Shown here piece after piece: positions 19,209 through 27,680 of a stretch of 64,000 nucleotides of DNA. The position numbers were made by a program, and so were the translations under genes. The stretch is from Pantoea ananatis LMG 2665 (GTDB lineage Bacteria > Pseudomonadota > Gammaproteobacteria > Enterobacterales > Enterobacteriaceae): assembly GCF_000710035.2 (NCBI RefSeq), contig NZ_JMJJ01000007.1:186001-250000 (forward strand), given 5' to 3'. Within the stretch, counting starts at the first letter, position 1. Every line of letters begins with the position of its first letter. The notes beneath the pieces were generated by a model. That model did not search any database and was not told the origin of the DNA. It was given only the letters and a program-made list of their open reading frames with translations.

Positions 19209-19355
19209 AATCTCCCTCCAGAGTATCAGCGGGTGATATCGTGATATCGGCAGGCACTCGGTTTTGTGCAGGTCATTTTGTGCGAACTGTGGCACAGCAC
19301 AAATTTTAGCCGTCGAAGGGAGATTTTTCCTGTTAACCGGTAAAAAAGAGCGTGG

Positions 19356-19859
19356 TCAGGCTGTCTCAGTGAGCAATTTTGCCATCATCACCACATCGTG
19401 AAATTTGCCTTCACGCAGTGACGCCTGGCGGCGGATGCCTTCGCGTTCAAAACCCAGTCGCCCATACAGCGCCAGCGCCCGGTGATTATCGTGAAACACC
19501 TCCAGTTCCATACGGGTGATGCCCAGCCAGTTGCGCGCATAATCCATGGCGTTACGAATCAAATGCTCTCCGATTCCCCGACCAGAGAAGGCGGGATCGA
19601 CGCCAATACCGAAACTGATGCAGTGGCGGGTACGCGGATTATGATTGGTAAACAGCGTGAGTTCGCCCACCATTTCCCCCTCAACTTCGGCGATAAAATT
19701 GATAAAGCCTTCCGCATCCATCTTTGCAAACTTCTTTTCCCAGGTCGCGACGCTGGGGAAAGGCAACTGAAGCGTCCAGGGATAAACCGCCGGATGACCG
19801 TAAAGACGTTGGTATGCCGCAGCATCGCCAGGCTCGCGGCCGCGCAGAGTGATATCCAT
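19356..19859 (-). CDS. GNAT-family N-acetyltransferase (YhhY-like)
   Basis: A 167-residue acetyltransferase. The acetyl-CoA-binding motif A is GIGVDPAFSGRGIGEHLI (residues 95-112), and the conserved FHDNHRALALYGRLGFEREG follows. It resembles E. coli YhhY, which acetylates free amino acids and analogues, but the substrate cannot be read from sequence. It is divergent from the ABC exporter gene, with 71 bases between. Confidence 0.8.
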   Translation of the reverse strand: MDITLRGREPGDAAAYQRLYGHPAVYPWTLQLPFPSVATWEKKFAKMDAEGFINFIAEVEGEMVGELTLFTNHNPRTRHCISFGIGVDPAFSGRGIGEHLIRNAMDYARNWLGITRMELEVFHDNHRALALYGRLGFEREGIRRQASLREGKFHDVVMMAKLLTETA

Positions 19860-19930
19860 ATTTAATCCTTTTTAATCGGGCGTACACATGCACTAAGCTG
19901 TAACTCTTCCCGAACGGAAAGAGTGACTCT

Positions 19931-21763
19931 ATGTTGTATCGTCGTTTCGAACGTTTTATCAATATTTTTCAGGATGCGCCAACCGATATGCCGCCTTCAC
20001 GGGTCTGGCCATTTTACTTTTACTATCTGCGTCAGGTGTGGCCGAGCTTCGCCGCACTACTGGTGGTGGGATTAATTGGCGCACTGATTGAGGTTGCACT
20101 GTTCAGTTATCTGAGCCGCATTATCGATTTGGTGAATCACGCTACGCCAGCAACGTTGTTCAGGGATAACTGGCAAACGTTGTTATGGATGGGCTGTGTT
20201 GCGCTAATACTGCGCCCGGTATTTATTGCACTGCACGATATGCTGGTCCATCAGAGCATTAACCCCGGCATGACCAGTATGATCCGCTGGCAGCACCATA
20301 ATTATGTCCTGCGGCAGAGCATGAACTTTTTTCAGAACGACTTCGCCGGGCGGATTGCGCAACGTATTTTGCAAACCGGTAATTCGCTGCGCGACTCGGC
20401 AGTACAGTTGGTGGATGCGATCTGGCATGTGCTGATCTATGCCGCAACGGCGATGGTCCTGTTTGCAGAAGCCGACTGGCGTTTGATGATTCCGCTGATA
20501 ATCTGGATTGTGGCCTACGTTGCCGCGCTGCGCTTTTTCGTCCCCCGGGTAAAAGCCCGTTCGGTGGTGTCATCGGAGGCCCGTTCGAAGCTGATGGGCA
20601 CCATTGTTGACGGCTATACCAACATCGCCACCATCAAGCTTTTCGCGCACAGCGATCTTGAACGTCAGTATGCCCGCGAAGCGATTCAGGAGCAGACGGA
20701 TAAGACGCAGCATGCTAACCGGATGGTGACCAGCATGGACCTCACCTTATCAACGCTGAACGGAATCCTGATTGTCTCAACGTCAGGACTGGCGCTGTGG
20801 CTGTGGAGCGAGTCGCTGATCAGCGTTGGCGCCATTGCCCTGGCAACCGGCCTGGTGATCCGCCTGGTCAACATGTCCGGCTGGGTGATGTGGGTGGTAA
20901 ACGGGATTTTTGAAAACATCGGTATGGTGCAGGACGGACTGAATACCATTTCACAACCGCTTAGCGTGCAGGATTCCTCAAAGGCAACACAGCTAAAGGT
21001 GACGCAGGGCGAGATTCGTTTCGACGCTATCCGTTTTGACTATGGCGGCGGCCGTCAGGTCATTGATGGCCTGAACCTGACCATCAAACCCGGTGAAAAA
21101 ATTGGCCTGATTGGGCCTTCCGGTGCGGGTAAATCCACCCTGGTGAACCTGCTGCTGCGCCTGTACGACCTCAACGGCGGTCGTATCCTGATTGACGGTC
21201 AAAATATTGCTGAAGTGACGCAGGAGAGCCTGCGCAGCCAAATCGGGATGATCACCCAGGATACCTCGCTGCTGCATCGCTCTATTCGCGAAAACCTGTT
21301 GTACGGGCGGCCAGATGCCAGCGAAGAAGAACTCCAGTTAGCCATTCATCGCGCCCGCGCCGATGAGTTTATCCCGTTGCTGTCGGATTCTCAGGGCCGG
21401 TTTGGCCTGGATGCACATGTGGGTGAACGCGGCGTGAAACTGTCAGGCGGGCAGCGCCAGCGCGTAGCTATCGCCCGTGTCCTGTTGAAAGATGCGCCGA
21501 TCCTGATTATGGATGAAGCGACGTCCGCGCTCGATTCCGAAGTGGAAGCCGCGATTCAGGAAAGCCTGGAATCCCTGATGCAGGGCAAAACGGTGATTGC
21601 CATCGCCCACCGCCTGTCCACCATTGCCAAAATGGATCGTCTGGTGGTGCTGGAAAAAGGCCAGATTGTGGAAATCGGTAGTCACTCTGAGCTACTGGCT
21701 CAAAATGGCCTGTATGCCCGTCTGTGGCAGCATCAGACGGGAGGATTTGTTGGCGCAGATTAA
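19931..21763 (+). CDS. ABC exporter, fused membrane and ATPase domains
   Basis: A 610-residue half-transporter of the type IV exporter (MsbA-like) fold. A six-helix membrane domain covers residues 30-330, followed by the nucleotide-binding domain with Walker A GPSGAGKST (near 397), signature LSGGQRQR, Walker B ILIMDEATSALD and the switch His in IAHRLSTI. It works as a dimer. The family exports lipids, peptides or drugs; nothing here narrows the substrate. It meets the next gene tail to tail with a 4-base overlap. Confidence 0.85.
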   Translation: MLYRRFERFINIFQDAPTDMPPSRVWPFYFYYLRQVWPSFAALLVVGLIGALIEVALFSYLSRIIDLVNHATPATLFRDNWQTLLWMGCVALILRPVFIALHDMLVHQSINPGMTSMIRWQHHNYVLRQSMNFFQNDFAGRIAQRILQTGNSLRDSAVQLVDAIWHVLIYAATAMVLFAEADWRLMIPLIIWIVAYVAALRFFVPRVKARSVVSSEARSKLMGTIVDGYTNIATIKLFAHSDLERQYAREAIQEQTDKTQHANRMVTSMDLTLSTLNGILIVSTSGLALWLWSESLISVGAIALATGLVIRLVNMSGWVMWVVNGIFENIGMVQDGLNTISQPLSVQDSSKATQLKVTQGEIRFDAIRFDYGGGRQVIDGLNLTIKPGEKIGLIGPSGAGKSTLVNLLLRLYDLNGGRILIDGQNIAEVTQESLRSQIGMITQDTSLLHRSIRENLLYGRPDASEEELQLAIHRARADEFIPLLSDSQGRFGLDAHVGERGVKLSGGQRQRVAIARVLLKDAPILIMDEATSALDSEVEAAIQESLESLMQGKTVIAIAHRLSTIAKMDRLVVLEKGQIVEIGSHSELLAQNGLYARLWQHQTGGFVGAD

Positions 21764-22884
21764 TCGCCGCGTCGATATGGCAGGGCGTCACGGGCTTCTT
21801 CGGCCCAGAGATGGACGCCTTGCCGCTCCTGCTGCAGAAAGTCATCCACGGCCGCGCGCAGGCCGGGATGGCACAAATAGTGCCAGGAGTGGGTCATCTG
21901 GGGTTCAAAACCACGTACCAGTTTGTGCTCGCCCTGCGCGCCCGCATCAAAGCGTTGCAGCCTTTCCGCAATGGCGAAATCCATCCCCTGATAAAAACAG
22001 GTTTCGAAGTGAAGCCGGTCAAATTCCGCCAGGCAGCCCCAGTAGCGGCCATACAGGCTTTGGCCGTCCTTGAGGTAAAAGGCCATCGCCGCCGGTTGTT
22101 GCTGCAGACGGGCAATGACCACGCGAATATTGTCCGGCAGCCTCTCAGCCAGCAGGCTGAAGAAGGCGCGGGTCAGATAGGGCCGCTGGCCGCGCACTGC
22201 ATAAGTATTGGCGTAGCAGGTATAGACAAAGTCCCACTGATCCTCGCGCAGTTGATCGCCGCGATACCAGTCAAATTCAAAACCGCTCTGCACCACCTGC
22301 TCGCGCTCTTTTCGCAGCTGTTTACGTTTACGCGACATCAGCGTATCCAGGAAATCCTGAAAGTCGCGATAGCCTCGATTGTGCCAGTGATACTGGCAGC
22401 CCAGGCGTGACAGCCAGTCAGGTTGCGCCGCCAGCAAGGCGTTCGCTTGCGGGTCGGTGAAGTTGATATGCGCACCACTCAGCCCCTGTTCAGCCAGCGC
22501 GTCCGGGAGAGCAGCAAGCAGTCGGGCGGCGGCATCCGCTGCGCCGAGTACGCGTGCCCCTGTGACCGGGCTGAAAGGAATCGCGCCCAGCCATTTCGGA
22601 TAGTACGGAATCCCGGCGCGCTGACAGGCATCTGCCCAGGCGTGATCGAAAACGTATTCACCCTGAGAATGAAACTTTTGATAACCGGGAAGCGCGGCGC
22701 GAAGCACACCGGCCTCACGCCAGAGAAGGTGATCGGGCTGCCAGCCCCTTTCCGGCCGGACGCTGCCACTTTCTTCCAGGCTCAGCAAAAACGCGTGGCG
22801 TAAAAAAGGCTGTTGATCGGGTAACAGCGCATCCCATTCAGCGGCAGAGATATCTGAAAGCGAACTCAGGTGGAACAACGACAT
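21760..22884 (-). CDS. FemAB/GNAT-fold protein of the DUF482 family
   Basis: A 374-residue protein of the peptidoglycan biosynthesis/recognition (FemAB_like) family. Recognisable pieces are PFLRHAFLLSLEESGSV near the N-terminus, SRKRKQLRKEREQV in the middle and YGRYWGCLAEFDRLHFETCFYQGMDFAI towards the end, where the acyl-tRNA- or acyl-CoA-binding part of the fold lies. Its reaction is unknown. The stop overlaps that of the ABC exporter by four bases. Confidence 0.75.
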   Translation of the reverse strand: MSLFHLSSLSDISAAEWDALLPDQQPFLRHAFLLSLEESGSVRPERGWQPDHLLWREAGVLRAALPGYQKFHSQGEYVFDHAWADACQRAGIPYYPKWLGAIPFSPVTGARVLGAADAAARLLAALPDALAEQGLSGAHINFTDPQANALLAAQPDWLSRLGCQYHWHNRGYRDFQDFLDTLMSRKRKQLRKEREQVVQSGFEFDWYRGDQLREDQWDFVYTCYANTYAVRGQRPYLTRAFFSLLAERLPDNIRVVIARLQQQPAAMAFYLKDGQSLYGRYWGCLAEFDRLHFETCFYQGMDFAIAERLQRFDAGAQGEHKLVRGFEPQMTHSWHYLCHPGLRAAVDDFLQQERQGVHLWAEEARDALPYRRGD

Positions 22885-23065
22885 GCATAACTCCAGACAG
22901 CAACCGATGACACGTCAGTCAAGCAGGTTTTAGGGTTCAGGGAAAGCAGAACGGCACGGAATGCCTCATGCCAACGCGCGACCTGAAGCGTCGTTAGGTT
23001 TTGACGTTAATCCCGCCAGCTGTTCAAATGCCTGCAGAATCTGACAAAACAGCGAAGGAACGGAC

Positions 23066-23671
23066 ATGGCAAAAGCATTGGTGATCTTCCTACACGGCGT
23101 GGGCAGTAACGGCGACGATCTGGCCCCCATTGGCGACGACTGGGCAACCCTGCTCCCGGATGTGGCCTTTGCCTCACCGGATGCGCCTTACGTCTTTGAG
23201 CATGGCGCGGGCTATCAGTGGTTTAGCCTGGCCGGGATTACGCCGGAAAATCGCCCGGGTCGGGTGCGTGAAGCCCGCGAGGCCTTTGACCGCGTTATTC
23301 GTCATCTGATGGCGCAGCACGGAATGGCAGATCGCTGGGAAAACGTCATTCTGGTGGGCTTTTCGCAGGGCTCAATTATGGCGCTGGATCTGCTGGCTTC
23401 CGGGCGTTATCCGCTCGCGGGCGTGGTGGCGTTTTCCGGACGCCTGGCCTTTGACGGCCCGCTGACGCCAGCACCTCACACGCCAGCCCTGATAATTCAT
23501 GGCCGTGCTGATACGGTCATACCGGCCAGTGAAAGCGAGTCGGCGGCCACTCGCCTGAAGGCGGCTGGCGTCCTGGTCGAAGCGGTATTTGAGCCGCAGA
23601 CCGGTCACTCGATTTCGGGTCAGGGCGCGATGCACGCCGCCGGGTTTATTGCTCAGTGCTTGCAGGACTAA
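23066..23671 (+). CDS. Serine carboxylesterase/phospholipase-like hydrolase
   Basis: A 201-residue alpha/beta-hydrolase of the Abhydrolase_2 type (E. coli YpfH-like). The catalytic triad is visible: Ser100 in GFSQGS, Asp149 in HGRADTVIP and His181 in TGHSIS. The HGVGSNGDD loop at residue 10 forms the oxyanion side. No signal peptide, so cytoplasmic. A GAAGGAACGG purine stretch precedes the ATG. It stands alone. Confidence 0.85.
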   Translation: MAKALVIFLHGVGSNGDDLAPIGDDWATLLPDVAFASPDAPYVFEHGAGYQWFSLAGITPENRPGRVREAREAFDRVIRHLMAQHGMADRWENVILVGFSQGSIMALDLLASGRYPLAGVVAFSGRLAFDGPLTPAPHTPALIIHGRADTVIPASESESAATRLKAAGVLVEAVFEPQTGHSISGQGAMHAAGFIAQCLQD

Positions 23672-23700
23672 ACCGCAGACATGCCGGTTTGGCCCTCAGG

Positions 23701-24078
23701 CTAGCCCAACAGGTTAATGAGCGCGAAACCGGCAAAACTCATCAGTAACGAGCCAATGACATGCACCAGCGCACTGCTCATCGCCCACAGGTATTTGCCG
23801 GTCTGCAATAAGGTCATTAACTCTGCTGTAAACGTGGAAAACGTGGTAAGCCCGCCGCATAAGCCCGTAATGATGAGTAACCGCCAGGCGGGATCGAGTG
23901 AGGGATTTTTGATAAACCAGGCCATTGCACCGCCAATCACGAATCCGCCAATCAAATTCACCAGCAAAGTCCCCGGTGGCAGATTGGGGAAAAACGCATT
24001 AAAACGCATACCGAACCACCAACGCAGTACACAGCCCACACTGCCGCCCAAAATCACAGCCAATAGCGGTTTTAACAT
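23701..24078 (-). CDS. crcB: Fluoride ion channel CrcB/Fluc
   Basis: A 125-residue four-helix protein of the Fluc family, which exports fluoride as a dual-topology dimer. Diagnostic residues are GGSVGCVLRWW at the start, GTLLVNLIGGFVIG (the pore Asn) and GLCGGLTTFSTF with the Phe-box. The ATG at 24078 follows GGAG by six bases; longer frames upstream run into the leader. The 5' leader carries a fluoride riboswitch, so function and regulation agree. Confidence 0.95.
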   Translation of the reverse strand: MLKPLLAVILGGSVGCVLRWWFGMRFNAFFPNLPPGTLLVNLIGGFVIGGAMAWFIKNPSLDPAWRLLIITGLCGGLTTFSTFTAELMTLLQTGKYLWAMSSALVHVIGSLLMSFAGFALINLLG

Positions 24079-24124
24079 CACAGACTCCATTTCAGGATTT
24101 GCGCAGAAGAGGGTGGAGGGCCAG

Positions 24125-24183
24125 AAAAAATGCATGCACCTGACACTCCAGCTCCCGCGAAAGGATTAAGGATAATGTCAGGC
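24125..24183 (-). terminator. Conditional terminator of the crcB leader
   Basis: On the minus strand GCCTGACA (at the 3' edge of the riboswitch) pairs with TGTCAGGT about 30 bases on, followed by GCATGCATTTTTT. Because the first arm overlaps the riboswitch, folding of the fluoride-bound aptamer should block the terminator and switch crcB on. Confidence 0.65.
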
Positions 24184-24240
24184 GTCATCAGCCGCAGGTT
24201 ACGCCTGCAGGCGGTTGGGAAAGGTGGAACGCCATCACCT
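24177..24240 (-). promoter_or_regulatory. Fluoride riboswitch (crcB motif)
   Basis: Read on the minus strand: GGTGATGGCGTTCCACC, then AACCGCC, a variable hairpin (TGCAGGCGTAACCTGCGG), and CTGATGACGCCT. These are the conserved pieces of the crcB RNA in the right order and spacing, about 100 bases before crcB. Confidence 0.9.
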
Positions 24241-24425
24241 TATGCGCGCCATAATACGACGCCTTTTTCTGACTGGCAACCACAGTTGAGCGGGGAAATC
24301 AGCAATGCCAACCGACGCCGTCTGGACAGATGCCCCCGCTCAGGCTGCCGCAAAGCAGACGGTTTTGGGCCACACAATTCAGGTTTCCTCTTGAGCCGTT
24401 TTCCGCTTAAATGGTGACCTGCCAG

Positions 24426-24469
24426 CGGCCTTAAAGGGCCGTTTAATGCCCTTCACGCATAGCGAAGGG
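24426..24469 (+). other. Two hairpins in the leader of the nucleoside hydrolase gene
   Basis: CGGCC/GGCCG (24426-24441) and CCCTTC/GAAGGG (24449-24469) lie in tandem 24 bases before the GTG start of the downstream gene. They may act as an RNA leader structure; I recognise no known riboswitch. The rest of the interval from the fluoride riboswitch to here shows nothing else clear. Confidence 0.4.
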
Positions 24470-24492
24470 ATGAGCCTGTTCTGGAGCGGCCT

Positions 24493-25410
24493 GTGCGAAC
24501 TGTCATTTTAGATACTGATATCGGCGTAGACGATGCCTTTGCTCTGGCTTATGCCGCCCGCACCCAACATTTGCTGGGCATTACTACGGTGTTTGGCAAC
24601 GTTGCCGTGGGACAGGCCGTGAAAAATGCCCGGCTGTTTTGCCACAAAATGGCGATTGAGGTACCGGTATACCGGGGCTGTTCACGTCCATTGGCCCAGG
24701 CGCCGAGCGCGCCTGCCCGACTGCATGGCGAAGATGGTTTAGGGGACGCGTTTGATAATCCCTTCAGCGATGAGGCACCCGGTGCCGTTCAGTTTATTAT
24801 CGACAGCGTGCGGGCCAGTCCGGGTGAAATCACGCTTGTCGCGATAGGTCCGCTGACCAATATCGCCAGCGCAATCAATCAGGCGCCGGATATTATTCCG
24901 CTGGTGAAAGAGCTGGTCATGATGGGTGGCGCATTTGGCACGGATGGGCACAGCGGGAATGTCACGCCCTTCAGCGAATTTAATATCTGGAAAGATCCTC
25001 ACGCCGCCGATCAGGTTCTCTCTTCCACCTTGCCGATCGTGGTGATCCCGCTCGATGTCACGCATAACGTCTTGATCCACAGCGATGAGGTCGATCGACT
25101 TCATCAACCCGTCCTGCATGCGATCTGCCGCCCCTATCTGGCATACAGCCTTGAGAAGGAAGGCTTTTCTGGTATGGCGCTGCATGACACGCTGACGATA
25201 TCCTGGCTGTGTTTGCCTGACGCGTTCACGCTGGTGGAAAGCCCGCTTCGTGTCATTACGGAAGGCATTGCCTGCGGCCAGACGGTGCGTCAGTTGAGTG
25301 CCCTGGCGTCCCGGCATGATCCCTTCCGCAATCTGCCTCGACAGCGCATCGCACTGGGGGTTGATGCGGAGGCCGTGCGGAAACACTTTTTTCAGTTGCT
25401 CAGCCGATAA
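24493..25410 (+). CDS. Inosine-uridine preferring nucleoside hydrolase
   Basis: A 305-residue nucleoside hydrolase. The calcium- and ribose-binding DTDIGVDDAFAL lies at residues 7-18 (family consensus DTDPGxDDAxA), VMMGGAF near 140, and an Asp-containing HDTLTI near 232. It cleaves ribonucleosides to base and ribose for salvage in the cytoplasm. GTG start preceded by GGAG. RihA, RihB or RihC type cannot be told apart with certainty. The neighbouring sugar-acid locus is on both strands after it, so it is probably a separate unit. Confidence 0.85.
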   Translation: MRTVILDTDIGVDDAFALAYAARTQHLLGITTVFGNVAVGQAVKNARLFCHKMAIEVPVYRGCSRPLAQAPSAPARLHGEDGLGDAFDNPFSDEAPGAVQFIIDSVRASPGEITLVAIGPLTNIASAINQAPDIIPLVKELVMMGGAFGTDGHSGNVTPFSEFNIWKDPHAADQVLSSTLPIVVIPLDVTHNVLIHSDEVDRLHQPVLHAICRPYLAYSLEKEGFSGMALHDTLTISWLCLPDAFTLVESPLRVITEGIACGQTVRQLSALASRHDPFRNLPRQRIALGVDAEAVRKHFFQLLSR

Positions 25411-25443
25411 GCCTGGCGGCGAGACGGCTCCTGTCATCCACCG

Positions 25444-26472
25444 TTAGCGATCAAAATCGATAACGCCTTTAATCAACTCACGATTGTTGATAACCGCTTC
25501 CTCAAAGTGCTCTGCCAGCGTAGAGAAGGCGAAATGGCGGTTCAGCATCATTTCTGCTCGCAGTTTCCCGGCGGCCATGAGTTCACGCACCCGGTCAAAA
25601 TCTTCGCGCGTAGCGTTCCGGCTGCCCATCAACGTACTCTCTTTTTTGTGGAATTCACTGTCGGGGATGACCAGGTCGCCTTTGTGCAGGCCTACATAAA
25701 CCACCGTACCGCCATGCCGAATCAGGTTAACCGCCGCGTTCATGGCCGCCGGGTTGCCCGTGGCATCGATCAGGGTTAACGCCAGCTGACCGTTAAATCC
25801 AGCGCGCAGCTTGGTGATGAAATCGGCGTCAGCCGGGTTAAGCGCGGGAAGACCCAGCTGTTGACTGACGTGCTGGCGGCGGTATTCACTGGTGTCCGCC
25901 ACGATGACCTGCGCGCCATTGGCCGCCGCGATGGCCGCCGCCCCCAGCCCAATAGGGCCAGCGCCCACCACCAGCACGGCATCGCCCTGTGCCACTGCCG
26001 CACGCCTTACCGCATGGGCGCTAATCGCAAAGGGTTCAATCAGCGCCGCCGCCTCAGGTGCCAGCGCGTCCACGGCCAACAGGTTTGACGCAGGCACGCT
26101 CAGATAGTCACAAAAGCCGCCATCCTGATGTACGCCAATAACTGAGATATGTTCACAACAGTTGGTTTTACCGCTTTGGCAGGCATCGCAATGATAACAG
26201 GAGAGATAGGGGATCAGCGCCACGCGCTGGCCAACGGCAAACCCCTCCACGGCGCTGCCTGTTTCAACAATGTCTGCGCAGAGTTCATGCCCGAGTACCC
26301 GTGGATAGCTAAAAAAAGGTTGGTTTCCCGCCCAGGCATGGATATCCGTGCCGCAGATGCCCGCGCTGACAATTTTAATCAGCACCTCCCCTGGTGCGGG
26401 TTGAGGCGTTGCGCGCGTGGTCCAGACCATATTGCGTGGTTCGGCGATGACTAATGCTTTCATTGTTGTCAT
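25444..26472 (-). CDS. lgoD: L-galactonate/L-gulonate 5-dehydrogenase LgoD family
   Basis: A 342-residue zinc alcohol dehydrogenase. The catalytic-zinc side is visible (GICGTDIHAW, GHE), then the structural zinc Cys cluster (CYHCDACQSGKTNCCEH) and the NAD-binding GAGPIGLGAAA. It matches E. coli LgoD (YjjN) over long stretches (GNQPFFSYPRVLGHE, EFHKKES, GSRNAT, INNRELIKGVI), so oxidation of L-galactonate to D-tagaturonate is likely. The ATG at 26472 follows GGGAG; longer frames run to 26529. It is divergent from the regulator gene. Confidence 0.8.
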   Translation of the reverse strand: MTTMKALVIAEPRNMVWTTRATPQPAPGEVLIKIVSAGICGTDIHAWAGNQPFFSYPRVLGHELCADIVETGSAVEGFAVGQRVALIPYLSCYHCDACQSGKTNCCEHISVIGVHQDGGFCDYLSVPASNLLAVDALAPEAAALIEPFAISAHAVRRAAVAQGDAVLVVGAGPIGLGAAAIAAANGAQVIVADTSEYRRQHVSQQLGLPALNPADADFITKLRAGFNGQLALTLIDATGNPAAMNAAVNLIRHGGTVVYVGLHKGDLVIPDSEFHKKESTLMGSRNATREDFDRVRELMAAGKLRAEMMLNRHFAFSTLAEHFEEAVINNRELIKGVIDFDR

Positions 26473-26609
26473 GGTAAGACTCCCGTTATCGTTAGCGCAG
26501 TTATGGCTAATCTTGCCGTGACAAGGCATTTCCTTTGCGCGTTCTGTGAAGCGTGACGGTTTTTTTGGGCCTTCAATGGTTTTTAATGCATAAAAAACCG
26601 GAGCCGCTC

Positions 26610-27512
26610 ATGAGCCGTAGTCAGAATTTACGTCATAACGTGATCAACCATATGCTGGAAAGCATTGCCCAGGGTCATATTCAGTCGCCCCTGCCGCCGC
26701 AGGCCGCCCTGGCTGAAATGTTTAATATCAGCCGCACCACGGTGCGGCATGCTCTGCGCTATCTGCACCAACGCGGCGTGCTGGAGAACGTAAAAGAGAG
26801 CTGGGTCATCGTGCGCGAGCCTGAAGAGCAAGACAGCCTCAGCGCCGTCACGCCAGCCATTGAGCAGCAGGCCAGCCAGGTGGAAAAACGCTTTTTTGAT
26901 ATGATTAATCAGCGACTGCTGCAGCCCGGTGACACGTTCAGCGAACTGCAACTGGCAAAACAGGCCAACGTCAGCCCGGTAGCGGTACGGGAATTCCTGC
27001 TGCATTTTATGCGTTATAACCTGCTGGAACCGGTTAAACGCGGCCACTGGCAGATGAAAAAGTTTTCACAGGAGTACGCCGAAAAGTTATTTGAGCTGCG
27101 CGAGATGCTGGAAACTCATGCGCTTACCCGCTTTCTGAATTTGCCCAGAGAGGATGAACGCTGGATCCAGGCCAGAGATCTGCTGGATCGCCACCGATCG
27201 ATGCGCGAAACGATCGCCAGCAACTATCGCCATTTTGCTGCCCTCGATAAAGAGCTGCACTGGCTGATCCTGTCTGCCGCCAACAACCCCTTTTTTAATC
27301 AGTCGCTGGAGATTATTTCAGTGATTTTTCATTCGCATTATCAGTGGGATGAAAGCGATCTTAAGCAGCGCAACATCGTCGCGCTGGAAGAGCATATGGC
27401 GATTCTGTCCGCCCTGATTGGCCGCCGGGATGTGGATGCGCTGTGCGCATTGCATAACCACCTGGCTACCGCCAAGCGCTCTATGGTACGGAGCATTAAT
27501 CAGTACAATTAA
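26610..27512 (+). CDS. lgoR: GntR/FadR-family regulator LgoR-like
   Basis: A 300-residue regulator with an unusual build: a winged helix at about 5-60 (ALAEMFNISRTTVRHALRYL), a second one near 90-150 (ELQLAKQANVSPVAVREFLL), then a FadR-like helical C-terminal domain (ELREMLETHALTRF) with metal/ligand residues. E. coli LgoR (YjjM) has the same arrangement. The ATG at 26610 follows GGAG and is chosen over upstream ones. Divergent from lgoD and followed by a sugar-acid transporter, it probably controls both in response to L-galactonate. Confidence 0.75.
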   Translation: MSRSQNLRHNVINHMLESIAQGHIQSPLPPQAALAEMFNISRTTVRHALRYLHQRGVLENVKESWVIVREPEEQDSLSAVTPAIEQQASQVEKRFFDMINQRLLQPGDTFSELQLAKQANVSPVAVREFLLHFMRYNLLEPVKRGHWQMKKFSQEYAEKLFELREMLETHALTRFLNLPREDERWIQARDLLDRHRSMRETIASNYRHFAALDKELHWLILSAANNPFFNQSLEIISVIFHSHYQWDESDLKQRNIVALEEHMAILSALIGRRDVDALCALHNHLATAKRSMVRSINQYN

Positions 27513-27680
27513 AACCCGATTAAAAACCACAAAGCATTAGCTCCCGCACGATTTTGAAACAACTTTACAACATATCCTGTTCATTCCCCCTACTCTCAGC
27601 GCAACGCCCCGACGGCCTTGTACCGCCGGGCGACCGTAATACTCACAATAATGATGAATCGCCTGCCCGGGGAGATTGCC

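Noticed and set aside
24130-24417. 95-residue open frame on the plus strand before the nucleoside hydrolase
   Set aside because: It lies across the fluoride riboswitch and its terminator on the other strand, has no ribosome site and an improbable composition.
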